Below are positions 14,892 through 21,319 of a stretch of DNA of 22,161 nt, in pieces. The notes beneath the pieces are model-generated. The model was not told where the DNA came from and did not search any database. It was given only the letters and a program-made list of their open reading frames with translations. The translations under genes and the position numbers were made by a program. The DNA comes from Ancrocorticia sp039812645 (GTDB taxonomy: Bacteria; Actinomycetota; Actinomycetes; Actinomycetales; Actinomycetaceae), in NCBI GenBank assembly GCA_039812645.1, contig JBDIAV010000056.1, positions 1 through 22,161 on the forward strand, in the 5' to 3' direction. Every line of letters starts with the position of its first letter. Within the stretch, counting starts at the first letter, position 1.

Positions 14892-15989
14892 CTAGACTTG
14901 GGATGCCAGCTCCAACCGAGATTCACGTGGTGGTGCCACCGACTCGCGTTCTACAAGCCGGCATATGATCCGTTCAGAGATCAGTGGCGCGGCGTTGCCA
15001 TCGAGATTGTCGGCTAACAACTCGACGGCGCGCCGTGCCATCTTTTTGAACGGAAGCTTCATGGTGGTGAGGGTGGGACGCAAATGGTGCGTGATGATCT
15101 CCTGATCATCGAATCCCAGTACTGAAATGTCTTGAGGAATGCGTAGCCCGCGCTCTTTGATGGCGTCGTATGCGCCCATCGCGATGCGGTCTGTTGCGGC
15201 AAAGATTGCCGTGGGAGGGTGTTCGAGGTTGAGAAGCTTGGTTGCTCCGACGTAACCGCCGGTCGCTTGAGCGGAGCCCTCGACGATGAGTTCCGGGGCC
15301 GGGGTGATTCCGGCTTGCTTGAGGGCTTGTTCGTAGCCTGCGCGGCGACCAATGGCCGCGACTCGCTGCGGTTCGAGATTGATGAGACCAATGCGGCGAT
15401 GCCCTTGGGAGATGAGGTACTCCGTAGCCTCCTGGCCGGCGCGCTCCTCGTCCGGGGTGATGCTAGAAACCCGGCCGGTGGGATCAAAGCAGTTGACCAG
15501 CATTGTGGGAATGCCGTCGAGTTCGTGTGGAACGTCGATGGCGAAGTGGGTTGTCATCATGACGACCAGCGCCTCGACCTGCATGTCGAGAAGTGGTTGG
15601 ATCGGCTCCTTGTTGAGGGTTTCGTCGTATTCAAGGGCGGCCATGAGCACGTGGAAGTCGTGTTTGCGGGCTTCCTTTTGCGCGCCGATGACAGCGTCCC
15701 CGCCGAAGGGGCTGGAGAGCACGTCGGAAACGACTCCGAGCAGCGAGGTGCGGCGGGATGCGAGCGCTCGGGCAGCAGCGTTTCTGCGGTAGCCCAGTTC
15801 GCGGGCCGCATCGAAGACTCGCTGCCGGGTGTCCTCGGAAATGGAGATCTCCGCGTTATCGGACAGAACGAAGGAGACGGTGGAAGGAGAGACTTTTGCG
15901 TGTGCGGCAACGTCAGCCATAGTGGCCGGCTTTTTGCGGCGCGGCTTGTCCAGCTTCGTGCTGCGCGACGTGTTCGTCACTGGCGACAT
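14892..15989 (-). CDS. LacI-family transcriptional regulator of the sugar locus
   Basis: A 365-residue regulator. The N-terminal helix-turn-helix (ATMADVAAHAKVSPSTVSFVL, about 22-42) is followed by the LacI hinge region (NAAARALASRRT, about 70-81). A periplasmic-binding-protein-like effector domain follows (LLGVVSDVLSSPFGG... to ...ISVLGFDDQEI...LTTMKLP). It should dimerise, bind palindromic operators with a central CG, and be released by a sugar ligand, probably a breakdown product of the imported oligosaccharide. ATG 15989 is preferred because AAAGGA lies 5-6 bases upstream; a GTG at 16004 is possible. Its own promoter carries two operators, so it is likely autoregulated. It is co-directional with and just upstream of the transporter and GH32 genes. 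Confidence 0.92.
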   Translation of the reverse strand: MSPVTNTSRSTKLDKPRRKKPATMADVAAHAKVSPSTVSFVLSDNAEISISEDTRQRVFDAARELGYRRNAAARALASRRTSLLGVVSDVLSSPFGGDAVIGAQKEARKHDFHVLMAALEYDETLNKEPIQPLLDMQVEALVVMMTTHFAIDVPHELDGIPTMLVNCFDPTGRVSSITPDEERAGQEATEYLISQGHRRIGLINLEPQRVAAIGRRAGYEQALKQAGITPAPELIVEGSAQATGGYVGATKLLNLEHPPTAIFAATDRIAMGAYDAIKERGLRIPQDISVLGFDDQEIITHHLRPTLTTMKLPFKKMARRAVELLADNLDGNAAPLISERIICRLVERESVAPPRESRLELASQV

Positions 15990-16063
15990 TGCAATCCTTT
16001 CCACCTCGTCGTGGTTTGTAGAGATTGTGCCGTTTGGGGTGTCCAGCGGGCCCAGTCTCTCAG

Positions 16064-16122
16064 TGAAGCGTTTTAGTAAAGCGCTTTAGTTGAAAAATAG
16101 TAGACGTGGAGAGGAAACGCAA
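16064..16122 (-). promoter_or_regulatory. lacI promoter with two LacI-type operators
   Basis: On the minus strand TTGCGT (16117-16122) and TATTTT (16094-16099) are 17 bases apart, a fair sigma-70-type promoter. Immediately downstream are two operators. TAAAGCGCTTTA (16077-16088) is a perfect palindrome and covers the expected start of transcription. TGAAGCGTTTTA (16064-16075) lies 13 bases further on. This is the usual arrangement for repression by LacI-family proteins and suggests autoregulation, and control of the whole operon if transcription reads through lacI. Confidence 0.7.
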
Positions 16123-16215
16123 GCATTTTTGGAAGGTTGTGTTGGAGAGAGGAGATGGGTGGTTCTCTAGGTGAGTTCCTGACAGCTCTTGTGGTGGGGA
16201 CGGGCTGGTCAACTT

Positions 16216-16278
16216 AGAGCTTCGGAATCAGCATCGGCCTGTACGTGACGTACAGGCCCACGCCGATTCCGAAGCTCT
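16216..16278. repeat. 63 bp near-perfect palindrome
   Basis: Two 31-base arms (16216-16246 and 16248-16278) are complementary except at three positions and flank a single central base (G at 16247); the core reads TGTACGTGACGTACA. It lies between the lacI promoter and the GNAT remnant, where no intact gene ends. It could be a long terminator left from a lost gene, a palindromic mobile repeat, or a protein-binding site. No U-tract follows on either strand. The rest of 15990-16460 shows no gene. Confidence 0.7.
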
Positions 16279-16416
16279 TCGTCACGGCACCCTCGCGGGG
16301 CCAACTATTTTTTGAGTCACTACCACACAACAGGACGACCGATACTCACCTTGCCAGCCAGTCCCAGACCAGCCATAACCAGAGTTACAGCTATTTTTCA
16401 GGAGAAGCCGTGGGGA

Positions 16417-16462
16417 GTGGAGCTGTTGGTGGGTCTTGGGTGGAGCTGTTGGTGGGTCTTGG
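16417..16462 (+). repeat. 23 bp tandem duplication
   Basis: The 23-base unit beginning GTGGAGCTGTTGG occurs twice without gap (16417-16439 and 16440-16462), followed by GTGGGG. The period is not a multiple of three, so it shifts any reading frame. It lies exactly where homology of the following GNAT remnant begins. Confidence 0.75.
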
Positions 16463-16691
16463 GTGGGGCGTCGCTGGAGCCATCCTGACGGAGATTATCG
16501 CGACTGCCCGCCGCGCTGGACTCACCGCGCTCAACCTAGAAACGGGTGTGGAGCCATATTTCGCTTCTGCGAGGAGATTGTATGAGCGTCATGGGTTCAC
16601 GATCCGCGGTCCATTCGCCGACTATACGGATGACCTGCTCAGCATCTACTACGGGCTGCCTTTGACAACATTGACGCCGGTGGCAAGATAG
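16461..16691 (+). pseudogene. Remnant of a GNAT-family acetyltransferase (C-terminal half)
   Basis: From 16461 the frame reads GWGVAGAILTEIIATARRAG, then LNLETGVEPYFASARRLYERHGF and GPFADYTDDLLSIYY. This is the C-terminal half of a small GNAT acyltransferase: the acetyl-CoA loop (normally R/QGxG; GWGVAG here), then the FASARRLYERHGF helix and final strand. No matching N-terminal half is found upstream, where the frame enters unrelated sequence and the 23 bp duplication. It is therefore taken as a decayed gene. Its end overlaps the convergent intact GNAT gene by 43 bases. The similarity resembles stand-alone N-acetyltransferases rather than that neighbour, so it is not simply a duplicate of it. 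Confidence 0.65.
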
Positions 16692-17179
16692 CGGTGCCCA
16701 TTCACCTCAGTCGTCGGCCACGCCATGATCACTCCGGTGGTGCTTGTTTCTGGGACAGTGATAACTTCCTCCGGAATGAAACCGCAGCGTTGCCAGAATC
16801 TGATCCCGTCGGTGTTCGTTATATCTGGGTCAACAGTGAAGCGCGACCATTCGTGTTCTTCTTGCGCCAGCCTGACCATTTCCATCACGACTTGCTGTCC
16901 AACGCCTTGCCCGCGTACCTGCGGCAATAGAATGAGATCCATTCCGCCGCCCTCTCCCTCGTCCGCGACATGTAGCTGCGTGAACCCGGCAACGTCGTCG
17001 TCAACAAGAACGAGGAAACACTCGACATTCGGGTAACGCAATCCCAGATACTTGGTGCGAATAACGTCATCCGAAACGCGGCCCGACCCGGACCATCCAT
17101 GGAACGATGGGTCGTCGAACAGGCGCCGCAGTGCCGTGAAGTCGTCAGTTGACGTTCGTGTGAGCTTTATCGTGACCAC
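16649..17179 (-). CDS. GNAT-family N-acetyltransferase
   Basis: A 176-residue GNAT protein. The acetyl-CoA-binding motif A is LILLPQVRGQGVGQQVVMEM, with the pyrophosphate loop QVRGQGVG at about 87-94. The motif B region is TNTDGIRFWQRCGF. It transfers an acyl group from a CoA thioester to an unknown amine. The only plausible start is a GTG at 17179. It has no separate ribosome-binding site, so the mRNA may be leaderless or the start imperfect. The frame stays open upstream through a hexanucleotide repeat into pepC antisense sequence, but that part has no GNAT features and is left out. The gene is divergent from pepC, and its 3' end overlaps the GNAT remnant. Confidence 0.78.
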   Translation of the reverse strand: MVTIKLTRTSTDDFTALRRLFDDPSFHGWSGSGRVSDDVIRTKYLGLRYPNVECFLVLVDDDVAGFTQLHVADEGEGGGMDLILLPQVRGQGVGQQVVMEMVRLAQEEHEWSRFTVDPDITNTDGIRFWQRCGFIPEEVITVPETSTTGVIMAWPTTEVNGHRYLATGVNVVKGSP

Positions 17180-17226
17180 CTTGTAACTGTAGCGAGTGGA
17201 CGCAGTGATCAGGTTGCGCGTTTGAT

Positions 17227-17263
<37 letters not shown>

Positions 17264-17336
17264 AATCGGGACGAATGTGCGCGAAAAGCTGTCGGAGCAA
17301 GGGCGTACGATGGCAGGGTCGATAAATTGAGAGGAT

Positions 17337-18665
17337 ATGACTGTGGAAGCGCTGAACAGCGAGTTGCTGGCGGAGTTCGCGGCTGATTTTGTGGCGGATC
17401 GGACCGCTCGGATCGTGCAGAACGCGGTGAGCGAAACGACGATCAAGAAGGTCGCGATGGATCGGGCTGTGGTGGCCTCGATCGATCCGTCGATGTCGGT
17501 CAAGGTGGATCGTTGGCCGAATACGAACCAGAAGAAGTCGGGCCGCTGCTGGCTGTTTTCGGGCCTCAACTCGTTCAAGGCGGGTGTCTACGCGGAGACT
17601 GGGCTCAAGAAGTTCGAGTTCTCGCAGAATTACCTCCATTTCTGGGACAAGCTAGAGAAGGCGAATTTCTTTCTCACCTCGATGATTGAGCTGGCTGACC
17701 GGGATGTTGACGATCGCACGGTTCATTATCTGCTCTCTACCCCGATCGACGACGGCGGCCAGTGGAACATGTTCGTCGCCCTCGTCAAGAAGTACGGCGT
17801 GGTTCCGAAGTATGCGATGCCGGAGACGGAATCCTCCTCGAACACTCGCGAGATGAACCTGACGCTGGAGAATCTGCTGCGCCGCGGCGCTCGCGATCTG
17901 CGCGCTGCTGTTGCCGCTGGTGACGGCGTCGCAGCTACCAAGCGTTCGATCATGGAGCAGGTGTATCGCGTTCTGAACATTCACTTGGGTACTCCGCCTG
18001 AGCGTTTCCTCTGGCAATGGGAAGACAAGGACGGGAACTTCCACCGCGAGGGCGAGTTCACACCGTTGGAATTTGCTGCGAAGTATGTCCCTGACCTGGA
18101 TGATTACGTGTGCCTGGTGAACGATCCGCGAGAGACGTCGCCGTACAACCATCTCTTCACCGTGGATCGCCTTGGCAACGTGGTGGGTGCTAAGCCTGTT
18201 ACCTACCTCAATGTGCCAATTCAGGTGATTCGTGACGCCACGCAGGCAACGCTCGAAGCGGGCGATGCCGTGTGGATGGGCTGCGATACCTCCAAGCAAT
18301 GCGACCGTGAGCTGGGTATCTGGGACGGCAAACTCTTTGATTTCGAAGGCACCTACGGCATCGATCTGAAGATGACTAAGGCTGAGGAGTTGCAGTACGG
18401 TCAGGCGCTCATGACCCACGCCATGATCTTCACCGGTGTGGACATCGTGGACGGCAAGCCGCGCCGCTGGCGCATCGAGAATTCCTGGGGTGACGCAATT
18501 GCGGACAAGGGGTTCTTCACGATGAACGACTCCTGGTTCGACCAGCATGTCTTCGAGGTAGCCATCCGCAAGGATCGCATCCCCGCTGAACTATTGCCGG
18601 TTTTGGAGACCGAACCAATCGTGCTCCCCGCGTGGGACCCGATGGGTTCGCTCGCGCGTGGCTGA
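17337..18665 (+). CDS. pepC: Aminopeptidase C / bleomycin hydrolase (peptidase family C1B)
   Basis: A 442-residue cysteine aminopeptidase of the papain-like C1B group. It forms a cytoplasmic self-compartmentalising hexamer in characterised homologues and trims N-terminal residues from peptides. The catalytic triad is visible: C71 in KKSGRCWLFSGLN, H361 in LMTHAMIFTG and N382 in RIENSWGD. Length and layout are normal for the family, and no signal peptide is present. ATG 17337 has GAGAGGA directly upstream; TACGAT (17306-17311) could be the -10 box, though no good -35 is seen. Its stop overlaps the proposed gluQ start by eight bases, suggesting one transcript. The reading strand is supported by complete family conservation; a 298-residue antisense frame is a shadow. 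Confidence 0.95.
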   Translation: MTVEALNSELLAEFAADFVADRTARIVQNAVSETTIKKVAMDRAVVASIDPSMSVKVDRWPNTNQKKSGRCWLFSGLNSFKAGVYAETGLKKFEFSQNYLHFWDKLEKANFFLTSMIELADRDVDDRTVHYLLSTPIDDGGQWNMFVALVKKYGVVPKYAMPETESSSNTREMNLTLENLLRRGARDLRAAVAAGDGVAATKRSIMEQVYRVLNIHLGTPPERFLWQWEDKDGNFHREGEFTPLEFAAKYVPDLDDYVCLVNDPRETSPYNHLFTVDRLGNVVGAKPVTYLNVPIQVIRDATQATLEAGDAVWMGCDTSKQCDRELGIWDGKLFDFEGTYGIDLKMTKAEELQYGQALMTHAMIFTGVDIVDGKPRRWRIENSWGDAIADKGFFTMNDSWFDQHVFEVAIRKDRIPAELLPVLETEPIVLPAWDPMGSLARG

Positions 18666-19827
18666 CACGGTGTCGGCGGGTGAGGGGTCCGGTGCTGGAG
18701 ATGCCAGGTCTGGTTCTCTGGAGGGGACGGGGGTTGTCTCCTCGGTGAGTGCTGGGGCAGGTTCCTTGACGGGGGCTGGACTTGGTTCCATCGGTGATGC
18801 CAGCTCGGGTTCTTTGATGGAGAGCGCGTCGGGTGCTGCTGGTGGTGTCGGGTCTCTTGCTTCCGAGGGCGCCAGGTCTGGCGATTTCATTGGCGCCGGG
18901 CGCTATGCGCCCTCACCTACCGGGGATTTTCACCTGGGTAACCTGCGCACCGCACTTCTGGCATGGGCGTTGGCACGCAATGCGGGACTCGGATTCATCA
19001 TGCGCATGGAGGATCTCGACGAGCGCTCACGCCCCGAGCATGGAGAGCACCAACTGGCGGACCTCGCTGCGCTCGGCATCGAGTGGGATGAGCCTATTGT
19101 CTACCAGTCCGAGCAACTCACCCAGTACGATGCTGCCTTTGCAGAGCTGGAAGCACGAGGTCTTCTCTACGAGTGCTACTGCACTCGTAAAGATCTGGCC
19201 CAGGTGGCTTCGGCCCCGCACCGTCCGCCAGGTTCCTACCCGGGAACCTGCCGTGACCTGACCGCTGCGGAGCGTGAGGCCGGGCGCGCCAAGCTCGCCG
19301 GTATGCAGCGTGGCCCGGCGCTGCGGCTGCGAACGGACGTGACCGAGCTCGCCGTCGTCGACGAAATTCTTGGAGAGTACACGGGTGCGGTGGATGACGT
19401 CGTTATCAAACGCGGCGACGGCGTGTACAGCTACAATTTTGTGGCGGTGTTCGACGATGGGCAGGAGTGCATCACGCAGGTAGTGCGCGGCGATGACCTG
19501 CTGCCATCTACCCCGCGGCAGGTCTACCTGCAGCGGGTGCTAGGGATCCCGACGCCCAAGTATTTCCACGTCCCCATGGTGTTCAACGCGGAGGGTGTGC
19601 GGCTCGCCAAGCGAGACGGCGCCGTGACGATGCGTGATCTTGCGAAATTCGGGTGGGAACCGGCGGACATTCTGGAACTTCTCGGACGATCTCTGGGAAT
19701 GCGAGGGGTGCGGACAGCCACCGAGTTTGCCGAGGCTTTAACTCTGGATCGGCTGCGTCAGGGTCCGTGGTTGCTGGATCCCGTGAGTCTTGCCGCCGGG
19801 CCGGGTGCCGTGCTGCGCGGGCAGTAG
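18658..19827 (+). CDS. gluQ: Glutamyl-Q tRNA(Asp) synthetase with N-terminal low-complexity extension
   Basis: The 310-residue core is a GluRS-like class I synthetase lacking the anticodon-binding domain, as in GluQRS, which adds glutamate to queuosine in tRNA(Asp). The HIGH-type motif lies in RYAPSPTGDFHLGN (82-95). Zinc ligands appear as CYC (173, 175), Y194 and C198. The KMSKS-type motif is RLAKRDGA (315-322). About 75 residues before the core are Gly/Ser/Ala-rich, with GSL recurring roughly every 15-18 residues; this is not typical. The GTG at 18658 overlaps pepC. Internal GTG, TTG and ATG codons (the last at 18811) could also be starts, none with a good ribosome-binding site, so the true N-terminus is unresolved. 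Confidence 0.85.
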   Translation: MADTVSAGEGSGAGDARSGSLEGTGVVSSVSAGAGSLTGAGLGSIGDASSGSLMESASGAAGGVGSLASEGARSGDFIGAGRYAPSPTGDFHLGNLRTALLAWALARNAGLGFIMRMEDLDERSRPEHGEHQLADLAALGIEWDEPIVYQSEQLTQYDAAFAELEARGLLYECYCTRKDLAQVASAPHRPPGSYPGTCRDLTAAEREAGRAKLAGMQRGPALRLRTDVTELAVVDEILGEYTGAVDDVVIKRGDGVYSYNFVAVFDDGQECITQVVRGDDLLPSTPRQVYLQRVLGIPTPKYFHVPMVFNAEGVRLAKRDGAVTMRDLAKFGWEPADILELLGRSLGMRGVRTATEFAEALTLDRLRQGPWLLDPVSLAAGPGAVLRGQ

Positions 19828-19836
19828 CTTGGAGGC

Positions 19837-19944
19837 TTGTGGCACCCGCACGACGACCGAAGATTGTGGCACCCGCACGACGACCGAAGATTGTGGCACC
19901 CGCACGACGACCGAAGATTGTGGCACCCGCACGACGACCGAAGA
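19837..19944. repeat. Perfect 27 bp tandem repeat, 4 copies
   Basis: Four identical, directly adjacent 27-base units (starts 19837, 19864, 19891 and 19918), each beginning TTGTGGCACCCGCACG, lie 10 bases after the gluQ stop. Because 27 is a multiple of three, several frames stay open and give 9-residue peptide repeats on both strands. None has a ribosome-binding site or known family. There are no spacers, so this is not CRISPR. Confidence 0.92.
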
Positions 19945-19955
19945 AATGAGTTTTT

Positions 19956-20004
19956 TGGAAAGAATTGAGTCCTGTGACAGTGTCTGGAGGCTCAATTCTT
20001 TCCA
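19956..20004. terminator. Hairpin after the 27 bp array, probable gluQ terminator
   Basis: TGGAAAGAATTGAG (19956-19969) pairs perfectly over 14 bases with CTCAATTCTTTCCA (19991-20004), with a 21-base loop that can pair a little further (CC/GG). It is the first strong hairpin downstream of pepC-gluQ. A run of six T precedes the left arm, which would act as the U-tract for a minus-strand transcript. Confidence 0.55.
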
Positions 20005-20274
20005 GAAAGATCAATCCTTTGTGGATGAGAGCTGTGCCCTCCTGCTGGTACGCGCTGTCGGCCGTTTGTTGTCGTTTGTGTGCGCTGTTGTTCCTAGGTG
20101 ACGCCGTCGTTCCCCAGTGACGCGTCGTCGTCTGTGTGCCGTCGTTCCCAAGTGACGTGTCGTGACACCGTCGTCGTCACACAACGCGCGCTGTTGTCCC
20201 CGGGCCTACATTGTTACCCAAGCAGGGCCGTCGTCGTCCCTGGATACATGGCACGGCCGTCCTCGGACGCGGAA
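20005..20274. repeat. Non-coding region with degenerate GTCGT-rich repeats
   Basis: No gene is supported. A 25-base unit beginning CCGTCGTTCCC and containing AGTGACG occurs at 20104-20128 and 20139-20163 with two differences. A weaker third version lies just before (20085-20110). GTCGT recurs across the whole stretch. The role is unknown; it may be decayed tandem repeat related in style to the 27 bp array. Confidence 0.55.
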
Positions 20275-20310
20275 GGAGGGCACCAACTTCTCTCGAAGTG
20301 AGTGCCCTCC
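20275..20310 (-). terminator. Terminator hairpin for the MT0933-family gene
   Basis: GGAGGGCACCAACTT (20275-20289) pairs with AAGTGAGTGCCCTCC (20296-20310), 13 of 15 positions, with a 6-base loop. It lies about 46 bases beyond the stop of the minus-strand small gene. Confidence 0.65.
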
Positions 20311-20356
20311 CGGCCAAAGCTTGTGTCCCTGCCGCTAGCAGGTTGATTCAAGGGGG

Positions 20357-20539
20357 TTACTTCTTGCCCTCGTTACCGATCTTGGCATCGATCGCGTCTC
20401 GGACGCCGGCGATCTGGTCGGCCTTCTCGTTACCAAGAGCTTTCTTGGCAAGTTCTTCGGCTTTATCCAGGACCTGATCCGACTTTTCTTCAGCCTGATC
20501 GCTTTGCAGGAAGTCTTTGGCCTTGTCAACTAAGCCCAT
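20357..20539 (-). CDS. Small MT0933 (Rv0909)-type antitoxin-family / CsbD-like protein
   Basis: A 60-residue, highly charged helical protein: MGLVDKAKDFLQ, then DQVLDKAEELAKKALG, DQIAGVRDAIDAKIG and a Lys-rich end. This pattern matches the actinobacterial family named after Mycobacterium MT0933/Rv0909, annotated as an antitoxin, and it also resembles CsbD-like stress proteins. The start at 20539 is chosen because AAGGAGAG lies six bases upstream; the longer frame from 20605 has no ribosome-binding site and an unlike composition. No toxin partner (Rv0910-like) is adjacent, so it stands alone here. Its function in this organism is open; a stress-induced role is as plausible as an antitoxin role. 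Confidence 0.75.
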   Translation of the reverse strand: MGLVDKAKDFLQSDQAEEKSDQVLDKAEELAKKALGNEKADQIAGVRDAIDAKIGNEGKK

Positions 20540-20673
20540 AGAACTCTCCTTTCTCTCGCCCGCGTCTGATTGGTTAACCAGATCACTTTTAATGTACCGC
20601 GTCATGCGCGCCTTGGGTAGTCCCTAATTGCGGATAGCTGAATAGTGGACACTCTCAGTATTTTTCCTGGTGA

Positions 20674-20703
20674 GGAGGTTAGCGTATGCTCGCTAAGGCC
20701 TCC
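20674..20703 (-). terminator. Hairpin downstream of fdxA
   Basis: GGAGG-TTAGCG (20674-20684) pairs with CGCTAA-GG-CCTCC (20691-20703) with a two-base bulge and a 6-base loop. It lies 44 bases past the fdxA stop and is followed on the minus strand by an A-rich stretch rather than a U-tract. It is a likely terminator. Confidence 0.55.
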
Positions 20704-20746
20704 CTGGCACCCGAGAAGCCCAGCTCCCATATCTGGGAAGGCCCAG

Positions 20747-21067
20747 TTACTCCGCCTGCGGCGGCAGCGCGGCGATGATGGGGTGGTCGAAGTTGAGTGG
20801 CCCCATCCGAGAAGCCCCGCCCGGGGACCCGATTTCCGCAAAGAAGTCGACGTTGGCGGTGTAGTAATCGCTCCATTCCTCGGGGACATCGTCCTCGTAG
20901 TAGATGGCCTCCACGGGGCACACTGGCTCGCATGCGCCGCAGTCGACGCACTCGTCCGGGTTGATGTAGAGCGAACGGATGCCCTCGTAGATGCAATCGA
21001 CGGGACACTCGTCAACACACGCACGGTCCTTGACGTCGACGCACGGTTGGGCAATCACGTATGTCAT
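20747..21067 (-). CDS. fdxA: 7Fe ferredoxin (3Fe-4S/4Fe-4S), FdxA type
   Basis: A 106-residue low-potential electron carrier. Cysteines at 9, 17, 21, 25, 40, 43, 46 and 50 match the FdxA layout (CVDVKDRACVDECPVDC and CVDCGACEPVCP). The spacing between C9 and C17 is that of a [3Fe-4S] site, and CxxCxxCxxxCP gives the [4Fe-4S] site. The C-terminal tail (EEWSDYYTANVDFF...) is typical of the actinobacterial 105-110-residue form. It is cytoplasmic and passes electrons to partners that cannot be identified here. ATG 21067 has AAGGA upstream. Its promoter overlaps a SoxR-type box, and soxR is divergent and adjacent, so redox-responsive expression is strongly suggested. Confidence 0.95.
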   Translation of the reverse strand: MTYVIAQPCVDVKDRACVDECPVDCIYEGIRSLYINPDECVDCGACEPVCPVEAIYYEDDVPEEWSDYYTANVDFFAEIGSPGGASRMGPLNFDHPIIAALPPQAE

Positions 21068-21121
21068 GGGGCGTTCCTTCTGTTATTTTATCCGTCTTTT
21101 TACGGGTTAATTCCTTCAGCT

Positions 21122-21152
21122 AGAATAAAACCTAAAGTGCACTTGAGGTCAA
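21122..21152 (-). promoter_or_regulatory. fdxA promoter with SoxR box and 19 bp spacer
   Basis: On the minus strand TTGACC (21147-21152) and TATTCT (21122-21127) are 19 bases apart, the over-long spacing used by MerR-family activators. The spacer is filled by CCTAAAGTGCACTTGAGG (21131-21148), which matches the classical SoxR box CCTCAAGTTAACTTGAGG at 15 of 18 positions. SoxR encoded next door should distort this DNA and switch on fdxA when its [2Fe-2S] cluster is oxidised. The same site may influence soxR itself. Confidence 0.85.
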
Positions 21153-21253
21153 GGGTGTGTGCGGATTCTGGTAGCTAATTCCACTGGTCGGACGGTTAAG
21201 TCGAGCGCCAGGTGACCAAGCTCGAGACTGTCAAACTCAAACTTCAAGCCACT

Positions 21254-21289
21254 GGACTGAAAATTGGCTTGAAAATTGGACTGAAACAC
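21254..21289 (+). repeat. Three 12 bp imperfect repeats in the soxR leader
   Basis: GGACTGAAAATT (21254-21265), GGCTTGAAAATT (21266-21277) and GGACTGAAACAC (21278-21289) are adjacent 12-base units. The frame is open through them and joins soxR, but the encoded Lys/Leu/Gly peptide is not part of SoxR. I treat the stretch as leader DNA. Confidence 0.5.
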
Positions 21290-21319
21290 GAGCTGCCGAA
21301 CAAGGAAGCGAGACGAAAT

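Noticed and set aside
16245..16460. N-terminal part of the frame leading into the GNAT remnant
   Set aside because: It begins inside the 63 bp palindrome and crosses the 23 bp duplication; no GNAT-like residues before 16461.
17652..18548. 298-codon minus-strand frame
   Set aside because: Antisense shadow of pepC, whose catalytic Cys, His and Asn motifs are all on the plus strand.
19837..19944. CRISPR array
   Set aside because: The 27 bp units touch with no spacers, and no cas genes are present.
19583..20014. 143-codon minus-strand frame containing RAGATIFGR peptide repeats
   Set aside because: It is created by the 27 bp array being a multiple of three and then runs antisense to gluQ; no ribosome-binding site or homology.
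21212..21319. Upstream start of SoxR at 21212
   Set aside because: Residues before 21320 derive from 12 bp repeats and are not part of the SoxR family; kept as leader DNA.
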